Positions 26,212 to 34,967 of a stretch of DNA of 64,000 nt are shown here, one piece after another. The translations under genes were made by a program, and so were the position numbers. How positions within the stretch are numbered: position 1 is the first letter of the stretch; each line of letters opens with the position of its first letter. The notes under the pieces were generated by a model, which saw only the letters and a program-made list of their open reading frames with translations, searched no databases and had not been told where the DNA came from. The stretch lies in the NCBI RefSeq assembly GCF_947366995.1, contig NZ_CANBCC010000012.1, positions 1 to 64,000 of the forward strand. The letters are read 5' to 3'. The DNA comes from an uncultured Aquabacterium sp. (GTDB lineage Bacteria; Pseudomonadota; Gammaproteobacteria; Burkholderiales; Burkholderiaceae_C).

Positions 26212-28011
26212 ATGTTGTCCCCCTTCGGCGCGCTCATGAACCCTCCCGCTGCCTGCTGCGCAGCCAATGAGCACGGCGTGGTGGCGTCGCTGCTGGCGGA
26301 CCGCTCACTGCGCGCGCACTTCCAGCCCATCGTGCGGCTGGCAGACGGTGTGGTGTTCGCACACGAGGCGCTGGTGCGCGGGCCGGTGGGCACGCCGCTG
26401 CAGCAGGCGGATGCGCTGTTCAAGGCCGCTGCCGAGGAAGGACAGACGCTGAGGCTGGAAAACGCGTGCGTGGCCGTGGCGCTGAAGTGCTGGTCTGCCC
26501 ATGCGGTGGGCGGCAAGCTGTTCGTCAATGTCAGCGCCGACGCCATGGTGAGCTGCCTGCAGCACACCGCCTTGCAGGAGCGGTTGGCCGCCATGCAGGT
26601 GCTCGGCGTGCCGGCGGCGGCGCTGGTGCTCGAGATCACCGAGCATGAACGCGTGTCCGACGTCGGCCGGCTGGTGGGCGCAGTGAACGACCTGCGCTCG
26701 CACGGCATCCAGATCGCGCTGGACGACTTCGGCGACGGGCGCTCCAGCCTGCGTCTGTGGTCCGAGCTGCACCCGGACTACGTCAAGATCGACAAGTACT
26801 TTTCCAACGGCCTGTCACACCGTGCGGAGAAGGTGCAGACCATGCAGGCGCTGGCCCGCATCGCCGAAACCTTTGGCACACAGCTGGTGGCCGAAGGCCT
26901 CGAGACCGTGGACGATGCCCGCGTGGCGCGTGACCTGGGCATCCACCTGGGCCAGGGCTACTTCTTCGGGCGGCCGGCTGCCGAGCCGGTGGCCGTGGTG
27001 GCCGAGGAGGCCCAGCGCGATTTCGGGCGGGCCAGCGTGGCCGTGTTGCCGCACCGGCCGAGATCGGTGCGCAGCGACTTCACGGTCGAGCGCATCACGC
27101 TGCGGCAGCCTGCGCTGGACGTGAGCGCCACCCACCTGGATGTGGAGCGCTGCTTCCGCGCCGACCCCACGTTGCAAAACCTGGCCATCGTGGAAGAGGA
27201 GCGGCCCGTGGGGCTGATTCACCGCAGCAACTTCATGGACCAGTACGGCAAGCCCTTCTTCAGGGAACTGTACGGGCGCAAGTCGTGCATCGTGGTGGCC
27301 AACACCGCACCGCTGGTGCTGGACAAGCACACCGGCATCGCGCAGCTGACCGACGTGCTGACCTCGGAAGACCAGCGCTACCTGCGCGACGGTTTCATCG
27401 TGACCGAGCAGGGCCGGTACATCGGCGTGGGCACTGGCGACATGCTGGTGCGCTCTGTGACCGAGATCCGGGTGGAGGCCGCACGGCATGCCAACCCGCT
27501 CACCTTCCTGCCGGGCAACATCCCCATCACCGAACACGTGGACCGCCTGCTGGCGCATGGTGTGGAGTTCGTGGCGGCCTATGTGGACCTGAACAACTTC
27601 AAGCCCTTCAATGACCAGTATGGCTACTGGCGCGGGGACGAGGTGATCCAGCTGGCTGCGCGCGCCGTGGTGGCCCATTGCGACCCGCGGCGCGACTTTG
27701 TGGGCCATGTCGGCGGCGATGACTTCGTGGTGCTGTTCCAGAGCGAGGACTGGCTGCACCGTTGCGAGGGCATCGTGGCGCAGTTCAACGACACGGTGCA
27801 GACGCTGTACGACGAGGCGGACCTGCGCGCGGGCGGCTTCGAGGCGGAAGACCGGCATGGCGAGCTGCGGTTCTTTCCGCTCACCACGATGTCGATCGGC
27901 GTGAAGCGCGTGCGACGGGGGCAGTTCACGCGGGCGGAGCAGGTGGCGTCGGCGGCGGCAGAGGCCAAGCGGGCGGCCAAGCGGGATGGGGTGGGTGTGT
28001 TGATTCAGTGA
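26212..28011 (+). CDS. EAL - CBS-like - GGDEF cyclic-di-GMP protein
   Basis: FAHEALVRGP, LDDFGDGRSSLRLWSELHPDYVKID, LVAEGLET; C-terminal VGGDDFVVLF. Confidence 0.88.
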   Translation: MLSPFGALMNPPAACCAANEHGVVASLLADRSLRAHFQPIVRLADGVVFAHEALVRGPVGTPLQQADALFKAAAEEGQTLRLENACVAVALKCWSAHAVGGKLFVNVSADAMVSCLQHTALQERLAAMQVLGVPAAALVLEITEHERVSDVGRLVGAVNDLRSHGIQIALDDFGDGRSSLRLWSELHPDYVKIDKYFSNGLSHRAEKVQTMQALARIAETFGTQLVAEGLETVDDARVARDLGIHLGQGYFFGRPAAEPVAVVAEEAQRDFGRASVAVLPHRPRSVRSDFTVERITLRQPALDVSATHLDVERCFRADPTLQNLAIVEEERPVGLIHRSNFMDQYGKPFFRELYGRKSCIVVANTAPLVLDKHTGIAQLTDVLTSEDQRYLRDGFIVTEQGRYIGVGTGDMLVRSVTEIRVEAARHANPLTFLPGNIPITEHVDRLLAHGVEFVAAYVDLNNFKPFNDQYGYWRGDEVIQLAARAVVAHCDPRRDFVGHVGGDDFVVLFQSEDWLHRCEGIVAQFNDTVQTLYDEADLRAGGFEAEDRHGELRFFPLTTMSIGVKRVRRGQFTRAEQVASAAAEAKRAAKRDGVGVLIQ

Positions 28012-28016
28012 GGGGG

Positions 28017-28787
28017 TCAATAGCGGAAGCCGAACTGGTCGCAATGCCACTTCAAGAACCCTGGATCTGGCTTAAACCGCTCGGGCATGGCGATCGTCAT
28101 GCCTTCATAGGCAAACAAGCTGGACTCCATGAATGCATTTCTGGCGGCGGCTTTTAGCGTCGGCGAAATCAGCACGCGGTAATCCGGCGATACCGCGATC
28201 AACCCTTGGTCAAACGCTCGGTCATGCAGTGCAGACAAGCACAAGCCGTTCTGTGGGTTCAAGCGGTTGTTGTGATCTTCGCTCCAGGGGACGATGTGGC
28301 TGGCTATTAGCAAGCGTTCTTCAGACAGTCCGCTGATGCAGCACGCGCCGTGATAGCTGTTCAGCACCGCACGCCTGAACAGGTGTTGATTGGCTCGAAC
28401 GCGCACCAGGGCCGTTCGGGTTCGTCCCTCCAAGTGTGTCCAGGCTTCCGGCTCCTCGTTCTGCTCCGCTGTTGACAGATCGCCCATCAGTCTCGCGTAG
28501 CAGTCTTGCGCGGCCATGGCTGTGGTGTCCCAATCACCTTTCAGGTCGCTCCACACCGCGCGATCCAGCGACGAGGCGCCTGGCAGACCTTTGCGGCCAC
28601 TGGCGGTGATCTGAGGGTCCAGGCTTGCCAAGTTGGTGAGCTTCATGGCCACAGAACTCGGTGTGCGCCCCATCTTCGCGGCCAAGGCTTTGATGTCGGC
28701 ATTGCCTTTGTGCAGCTGACCAAAGCTCAGTTGCGTGTACAGATGCAGCGCAGCCAGTACCTCATCGCGTGTCCAGTCCCTCCTCAC
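28017..28787 (-). CDS. HNH endonuclease
   Basis: LLIASHIVPWSEDHNNRLNPQNGLCLSALHDRAFDQGLI. Confidence 0.85.
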   Translation of the reverse strand: MRRDWTRDEVLAALHLYTQLSFGQLHKGNADIKALAAKMGRTPSSVAMKLTNLASLDPQITASGRKGLPGASSLDRAVWSDLKGDWDTTAMAAQDCYARLMGDLSTAEQNEEPEAWTHLEGRTRTALVRVRANQHLFRRAVLNSYHGACCISGLSEERLLIASHIVPWSEDHNNRLNPQNGLCLSALHDRAFDQGLIAVSPDYRVLISPTLKAAARNAFMESSLFAYEGMTIAMPERFKPDPGFLKWHCDQFGFRY

Positions 28788-29704
28788 AAGCTTCTCCCCG
28801 GCCTCTTGAACACCTGCCCCTCATGCCACTTCAAGAACTCCGCTTTCGGGTAGTAGTCCTTGCTCTGAGGCAGGATGATCCCCGCGCCATGGAACCCCAG
28901 CAGCATGCTGCGTGACGCCTCACCGGCCACGGCGTGCTGGCTGAACACCAGGCTGTAGGTGTCGGGCAGGATGGTGAACGCGCCCAGGTCGAACACCTTA
29001 TGATGCAGCGCGCACAGGGCCAGGCCGTTGGGCTCGATGTCGGGGCCTTGCGCCTGGAACCACTGGATGTGCGCAGCCTCCAGCCCGGCCGACACGTTGC
29101 CGATGCGCAGGTCGAAGCCGCACACGCAGCAGCGGTACTCATAGGCGCGCAGCACACGTTCCCGGAAGGCCGGGTCGCGCCTCGCGATCTTGCGTTGTGA
29201 GGTGCTGCCGTCTTCCACCGGCACACTGAGATCCAGCCCCAGCGCTTGAAGGATGTCGCCGTGCAGCGTGTCGGGGAAGTGGGCGTCGAGCAGCTGGTGA
29301 GCCAGTTGGGCGCGCAGAGCCGGGTCCTGGCGCAGCGCAGCGTCCACCTCGGGGGCAAAGCCGGCCGTCACGCTCGGTTCGCGCATTTCGGCCAGATTCG
29401 GCGTGGCGGCGGGGGCCCGGTTCAACAGGCTGCTTGGGCCATCGAGTCGCCACAGACCGTCGGTCTGCAGATGCCAGAAGGGGTTGTGCGGCGTCTTGGG
29501 CGCGCTGCTGGGGCCGAACTCGGTCAACAACTGGCGCAGCGTGCCTTCAACCTCACCAAAGTGCATGGTGCGTGGAAGTCCTTGCGCAATGCGGGCCAGG
29601 GCCAGCAGGATCAGCAAGGGCTTGTGGACGGCGCGTTGCGAGCCGCGCTGGAACACGCGGATGCGCTCGAAGGCTTTGAGGACGTCTTGACTGCTCAGGC
29701 TCAT
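28784..29704 (-). CDS. HNH endonuclease resembling phosphorothioate-dependent (ScoMcrA/SprMcrA-type) type IV restriction enzymes
   Basis: N-term VLKAFERIRVFQRGSQRAVHKPLLILLALARI (SBD-like) plus C-term CCVCGFDLRIGNVSAGLEAAHIQWFQAQGPDIEPNGLALCALHHKVFD. Confidence 0.8.
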   Translation of the reverse strand: MSLSSQDVLKAFERIRVFQRGSQRAVHKPLLILLALARIAQGLPRTMHFGEVEGTLRQLLTEFGPSSAPKTPHNPFWHLQTDGLWRLDGPSSLLNRAPAATPNLAEMREPSVTAGFAPEVDAALRQDPALRAQLAHQLLDAHFPDTLHGDILQALGLDLSVPVEDGSTSQRKIARRDPAFRERVLRAYEYRCCVCGFDLRIGNVSAGLEAAHIQWFQAQGPDIEPNGLALCALHHKVFDLGAFTILPDTYSLVFSQHAVAGEASRSMLLGFHGAGIILPQSKDYYPKAEFLKWHEGQVFKRPGRSL

Positions 29705-29713
29705 GTGAAGCGT

Positions 29714-30337
29714 TCAGGCTCGGCACACCAGTGCATTCAACCATGTCTGCGCCCCGCCCGGACGCTGATCGGTCGTGAGCCAGGTCTCGACACTCGATAC
29801 ATGGGGCAAGGGCTTCAGCCATTCGGGCAGTAGCGCCTCGTCGCAGTCGGTGAAGGGGCGGCCCAATGCGTCCATGCGTTCGATCGGTTGACCGGCGTTG
29901 CGGTGTTTGTAGCTGGCGTACACGAACCCGCCCGGCTTGAGCAGTCGCCACAGGCGAGACCACGCTTCTGGCTGATCACGCCTGGCCACATGCAGCAGGC
30001 TGGCGCAGGCCCATATGCCATCGAACAGGGTACCAGCGGGCAGCCCCAGCTGAGCGGCGTCCGACAGGCTCAGAAAGTGAGCGACCTGGACCTGCAGGCC
30101 GCTGTGTTCGGCTGCGAGGCGTGCCAGTTCGGGGCTGGCATCGAACGCCGTGACCTGATAACCCCGATCCTTGAACGCCCGGGCATCACGCCCCGAGCCA
30201 CACCCCGCATCCAGAATGTGCCCGCCTGCCGGGATGTTGTGCAGAAACCGCGCGTGCAGCGGCCCCATGTCGACCCCCACGGTCGCTTCAAAGAATGTCG
30301 TCGCGTGGTCGTTGTAGTACTGGCTGGTCTGGCTCAT
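29714..30337 (-). CDS. class I SAM-dependent methyltransferase
   Basis: HILDAGCGSGRDARAFKDRGYQVTAFDASPELARLA. Confidence 0.88.
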   Translation of the reverse strand: MSQTSQYYNDHATTFFEATVGVDMGPLHARFLHNIPAGGHILDAGCGSGRDARAFKDRGYQVTAFDASPELARLAAEHSGLQVQVAHFLSLSDAAQLGLPAGTLFDGIWACASLLHVARRDQPEAWSRLWRLLKPGGFVYASYKHRNAGQPIERMDALGRPFTDCDEALLPEWLKPLPHVSSVETWLTTDQRPGGAQTWLNALVCRA

Positions 30338-30478
30338 CGAACACGGCCACGCACATCGGTGCGCGCCCCTCCCTTCACGCATTCTAGGCAAGGGCAATGC
30401 ACCGCCCGAATACCCTTTGCAGGGATACTTGACGGGTTTCATACGCCTTCCGACGAAGGTTTAATCGGGCTCTCCACC

Positions 30479-31579
30479 ATGTCCATCGCCACGCTTTTCG
30501 CTGCCTCTTCGACCTTCGAATCGGCCCGGCAGGTGGCGGTGCTGCATGCCGATCACCCCGCACGCCGCCTGCATGGGCACAGCTTCACCGCCAAGGTGCG
30601 GGCCGCGCTGGAGCCGGGATGGGCGCCCTGGCCCGGTGGGGATGTGAGCGAACTGGCCGGCTTGCTCGGCGCCTGTACCGCCCAACTGGACTACCGGCAT
30701 CTGAACGAGCTGCTGCCGGTGCCGACGGACGAGAACCTGGCCCGCTGGGTGCGAGATCAACTGCAGGTGTCGGTGCCTGGCCTGGAGCAGGTCGGCATTC
30801 AGTCGACCTCGGACCAGGGCGTTGATCTAGATGCGAACGACCACGCGCACATCTGGCGACGCTACCGCTTTCAGTCGGCCCACAAGCTGCCGAACGTGCC
30901 TTTCGGGCACAAGTGCGGGCGCCTGCACGGGCACGGCTTCGAGGTCATCCTCCATGCCAACCAGGATGCAGGCGGCCGAGACCTGTCGATCGACTACGAT
31001 CACCTGGACGCGCTCTGGGCGCCGTTCCATTACCAGCTCCATCACAAGTACCTCAACGCCATCGAAGGCCTGGAGAACCCGACCAGCGAGGTTATCGCCG
31101 GTTGGCTGTGGCAGCGCCTGAAAGCGGTGCTGCCGGAGCTGTCCTGGGTGACGGTGTATGAGACGGGCTCGTGCGGTGCCAACTTCAACGGCCACGATTA
31201 CCGCATCTGGAAAGAGATGACGCTCGACAGCGCCCTCTTTCTGCGCAATGCGCCTGCCGATGACCCGCTGTCGCACATCCATGGCCACACGTACACGATG
31301 CGCCTGCACCTCTCGGCGCCGCTGGACCAGGTGCTGGGCTGGACGGTGGACTTTGGGGACGTGAAAGAGCGCTTCAACCCCATCTTCAAGGCACTGGACC
31401 ACCACCCTCTGCACGAGCTGCCCGGGCTGGAAGACTGCGATGCGGGCTCATTGGCACGCTGGGTTCTTGCAGAGGGGCGACGGGCGTTGCCGCAGATCGA
31501 CCGTGTCGACATGTATGAGACCCGTGGGTGTGGGGCCATCGCATTGATGGACGGCGATGGCCCGGCGTTGCCTGTCTGA
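30479..31579 (+). CDS. three-domain 6-pyruvoyl/6-carboxy-tetrahydropterin synthase-like protein
   Basis: 366 aa with three HGH-type motifs (RLHGHSF, RLHGHGF, HIHGHTY) and YETGSCGA/YETRGCGA; only the central domain keeps FxSAH and Cys before HGH. Confidence 0.82.
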   Translation: MSIATLFAASSTFESARQVAVLHADHPARRLHGHSFTAKVRAALEPGWAPWPGGDVSELAGLLGACTAQLDYRHLNELLPVPTDENLARWVRDQLQVSVPGLEQVGIQSTSDQGVDLDANDHAHIWRRYRFQSAHKLPNVPFGHKCGRLHGHGFEVILHANQDAGGRDLSIDYDHLDALWAPFHYQLHHKYLNAIEGLENPTSEVIAGWLWQRLKAVLPELSWVTVYETGSCGANFNGHDYRIWKEMTLDSALFLRNAPADDPLSHIHGHTYTMRLHLSAPLDQVLGWTVDFGDVKERFNPIFKALDHHPLHELPGLEDCDAGSLARWVLAEGRRALPQIDRVDMYETRGCGAIALMDGDGPALPV

Positions 31580-31722
31580 AGTTGTGAGCCGCCCTGGCGC
31601 TTGACATCGGACATTTGGACCATGTTGAACCCGCTGAACGGGCCACCTGCGTTCTGTGCCGTGTTCTAAGCTCGTTGATCTTGTTTGTTCGAGTTTGTTG
31701 ATCCACGCGAGCCCTTTTCAGC

Positions 31723-33573
31723 ATGGCGATCTTTCCGCAAGGCCTGACCCGCGTCGACAAGCGCTGCAACACCGGCGAGCGCCGTGTTCTGCATCAGCTC
31801 AAGCGTTGCCTGGAAGACGATTACATCGTCTGGCACGACATTCCCATCGGCCCCAAGGCCCGCCAGCCCGACTTCGTGATCCTCAGCCCGCGCTGGGGTG
31901 TGCTGCTGCTGGAGGTGAAGGACTGGAAGCGGCAGACCCTGATCAAGGCGAATGTCGATCAGGTCGAGTTGCAGACGCCGCACGGGCGCGTGACCGACGG
32001 TAGCCCCATGCGCCAGGTGCGGGACTACACGATGGAGTTGGTGAACCTGATGCAGGCCGATCCGCAGCTTGTGCACGCGGATGGGCCGTTTCAGGGCAAG
32101 TTGTTGTTTCCGTATGGCTGGGGCGTGGTCTTCTCGGGCATCACGAAGGCGGCGGCCGGCGAAGACTTCCACGAGGTCTTTCCCGAGTTCAAGACCCTGC
32201 TGCGCGACGACCTGGAAGAAGACGTGGACCCGGGCGACTTCCAGATGCGGCTGTGGGGCATGTTCACGGTGAACTACCCCTACACGCTGACGCTGCCGCA
32301 ACGGGACCGCATCCGCTGGCATCTGTTCCCCGAGATCCGGATGCAGTCGGCGCAGCCCTCGCTGCTGCCGGTCGATGAGCCGGGGTCATCGGCGGGGGAC
32401 CTGCCCGATCTGCTTCAGGTGATGGACCTGCAGCAGGAGCAGATTGCGCGCACGCTGGGGGCGGGCCACCGGGTCATCCACGGCCCTGCGGGCTCGGGCA
32501 AGACCATGATCCTGATCTACCGCGCGCAGCAGCTGGCGGCGGCGGCGCAGCCGGGCAAGCCCATCCTCATCCTTTGCTACAACCGCTCGCTGGCCGGGCG
32601 CATCGAGGCGGTGCTGCGCGAGCGCGGCGTGGACGAGCGCGTGCAGGTGCGCACCTTCCATGCCTGGTGCCAGGACATGGTGGACACCTACCAGGTGAAT
32701 GTGCCCGGCGTGAAGACGCGCGACAACGCTTACTACGCGGCCCTGGTGGGCGCGGTAGAGCGGGCGCTCGAAACGGGCCTGGTGCCCTCGGGGCAGTACC
32801 TGGCGCTGCTGGTGGACGAGGCGCACGACTTCGAGGAGTCGTGGCTGCGCCTGTGCACGCAGCTGGTCGACCCGCTGACGCGCAGCCTGCTGGTGATGTA
32901 CGACGATGCCCAGTCGATCTACCAGAAGAAGCGGCGCAGCCGGTTCACGTTTGCCGGTGTGGGCATCGAGGCGCAGGGGCGGCGCACGCAGGTGCTGAAG
33001 CTGAACTACCGCAACACGCGTGAGGTGCTGAATCTGGCGGTGCGGTGCGCGGATGCCTTGCTGCGTTCGGAAGACGAGACGAGCGATACCGCGACGGTGA
33101 CGCCCACCTCGGCCGGCCGCTCTGGGCCGCCGCCGGTGCTGGTGCGGGCGCGTTCACCGCTGGAAGAGGCCGAGCTGATTGCGCAGCGCATCGTGGGTCT
33201 GCTGGCCGAGGGGGTGGCACCGGACGAGGTGGTGGTGTTGTGCCGCACCCGGCAGTAGATGGCCCCCATCGAGCGGGCCCTGCGCGCGGCCAGGGTCCCG
33301 ATGCAGTCGATGAACGAAGAGGGCTTCAGGCGCTTCAACTGGCGCAAGCCGGCGGTGCGGCTCATCACGCTGCACAGCGCCAAGGGGCTGGAGTTTGCGC
33401 ACGTGTTCGTGGTGGGTCTGCAGGCCCTGCCCTACAAGGGCGAAAGCCTGGAGGAAGAGGTGCGGCTGCTGTACGTGGGGATGACGCGGGCGACGCAGAC
33501 GCTGACCCTGTCGGCAGCGGGGCGCTCGGTGATGGTGGATCGGGTGGCGTCGGCGATGGAGGCCGAAGCGTAG
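31723..33573 (+). pseudogene. NERD-domain UvrD-like helicase interrupted by an in-frame amber codon (TAG 33256-33258)
   Basis: ORF 31723..33258 (NERD, Walker A HGPAGSGKTM, LLVDEAHDF) continues in frame as 33259..33573 ([33 protein letters not shown]). Confidence 0.8.
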
Positions 33574-33662
33574 CCGCCTCTTTCAGTCACATCGCCCTTC
33601 TGCCGATATCCCACGGAGCACGTGGATGACCCGCGCGCCTCGCCCATCAATCCGGACTGCAC

Positions 33663-34943
33663 ATGACGACACGCGATCTACCCGCCCGCTCCCGGCCTTC
33701 GGCCCGTTCCATGTGGGCCACCGGGTTGTTGGCGTTCTGCCTGTCGCTGGCCTCGACCGGTGCGTGGGCCATGCAGGTCTTCGTGAAGACGCTCACCGGC
33801 AAGACGATTGCGCTGGAGGTCGAGGCGAACGAGACGATCGAAAACGTCAAGGCGCAGATCCAGGACAAGGAAGGCATCCCGCCTGATCAGCAGCGGCTGA
33901 TCTTTGCCGGCAAGGTGCTGGAGGACGGGCGCACGCTGGCGGACTACAACATCCAGAAGGAGTCGACCCTGCACCTGGTGTTGCGCGTGGCGCCTCGCAC
34001 GCCGCTCACCGACAGCGTGTCGGTCCGTCAGCTGCTGGCCGCCCAGGTCCAGGCGAGCCATCGTTTCACGCTGACGCAGCTCGGTCATGTGTGGCAGCGG
34101 TTGGATGCAGCAGCGGGCGGATCGGGCACCTGGATGGCCGGCAGCGCGGGGCATGGGCGCACGCGCGGTGAGGGACGCGATCCGGCGTTCCATACACAGG
34201 GCCTCACCTGGGGCGTGGACCGCCCTGTGCAGGCGTGGGCCCGGTCGTGGCGCGTGGGGCTGGCCGTGGGCCTCGGGCTGGACCGGGTCGACACGGATGC
34301 GCAGGGCTCGGCGCTCGATGCCCGGCAGACGACAGGGATGGCGTACGTGCGCCACGGGGTGCCCGGTCAGCTGCAGATCGATGTGCTGGTGGGCCATGGC
34401 GTGTCGACGTTCAAGAGCGAGCGCGTGTCGGATGTGACGCAGACGGCGCGGCGATCGGGCCGGGTCAATGTGGCCGCCGTGCAGTTCAGCCAGACCGCCC
34501 TCTGGGGCCGGTTGGGGTGGCAGCCGAATGTGAAGCTGATGGCCACCGAGACCACGCTGGGGGCCGCCACCGAGGTGGGCTCTGCACAGGCCGTGGCCTA
34601 CGAGCGCAGCCGCTTCAGCAGCCAGGGGGCCTCGGTCGGCATCCAGCTGTTCACCGATGTGCCGGTGGCTGTCGGGGTGTTGCGGCCGTCGCTGGCTCTG
34701 CAGTACGGGCGCCAGAACCAGCGCGACCTCAGGCAGGGGGTGCGCTACGCCGACGCGACCGACGGCAGCACCGATGCCACGCTGGTGGTGCAGGGCCTGC
34801 CGCGCGAGAACTGGTCTGCGACCGCCGGACTGCGCTGGCAGGTGGGGCCGGCCGTGATGGCGCAATTGCAGTGGGTGCAGGCCGGCGGCGCCGACCAGTA
34901 CCGATCGCAGGCGGTGCGGCTGGGGGCCTCGATGGCGTTCTGA
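33663..34943 (+). CDS. secreted ubiquitin fused to an autotransporter-like outer-membrane beta-barrel
   Basis: Signal peptide ...LASTGAWA then [72 protein letters not shown] (33771-33986, 64/72 identical to human ubiquitin), linker, about 290-aa beta-rich domain ending in [12 protein letters not shown]. Confidence 0.9.
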   Translation: MTTRDLPARSRPSARSMWATGLLAFCLSLASTGAWAMQVFVKTLTGKTIALEVEANETIENVKAQIQDKEGIPPDQQRLIFAGKVLEDGRTLADYNIQKESTLHLVLRVAPRTPLTDSVSVRQLLAAQVQASHRFTLTQLGHVWQRLDAAAGGSGTWMAGSAGHGRTRGEGRDPAFHTQGLTWGVDRPVQAWARSWRVGLAVGLGLDRVDTDAQGSALDARQTTGMAYVRHGVPGQLQIDVLVGHGVSTFKSERVSDVTQTARRSGRVNVAAVQFSQTALWGRLGWQPNVKLMATETTLGAATEVGSAQAVAYERSRFSSQGASVGIQLFTDVPVAVGVLRPSLALQYGRQNQRDLRQGVRYADATDGSTDATLVVQGLPRENWSATAGLRWQVGPAVMAQLQWVQAGGADQYRSQAVRLGASMAF

Positions 34944-34967
34944 GCCCGCTCAGTGCGTGTGGCTCAG
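34940..34967. terminator. stem-loop between convergent genes
   Basis: CTGAGCC-14 nt-GGCTCAG inverted repeat at the convergent junction; no clear U-tract. Confidence 0.3.

Noticed and set aside
363-33986. Functional link between the ThiF-like relic and the ubiquitin gene
   Set aside because: 33 kb apart, the relic lacks its ATP-binding domain and the ubiquitin lacks the C-terminal GG, so a conjugation system is not supported.
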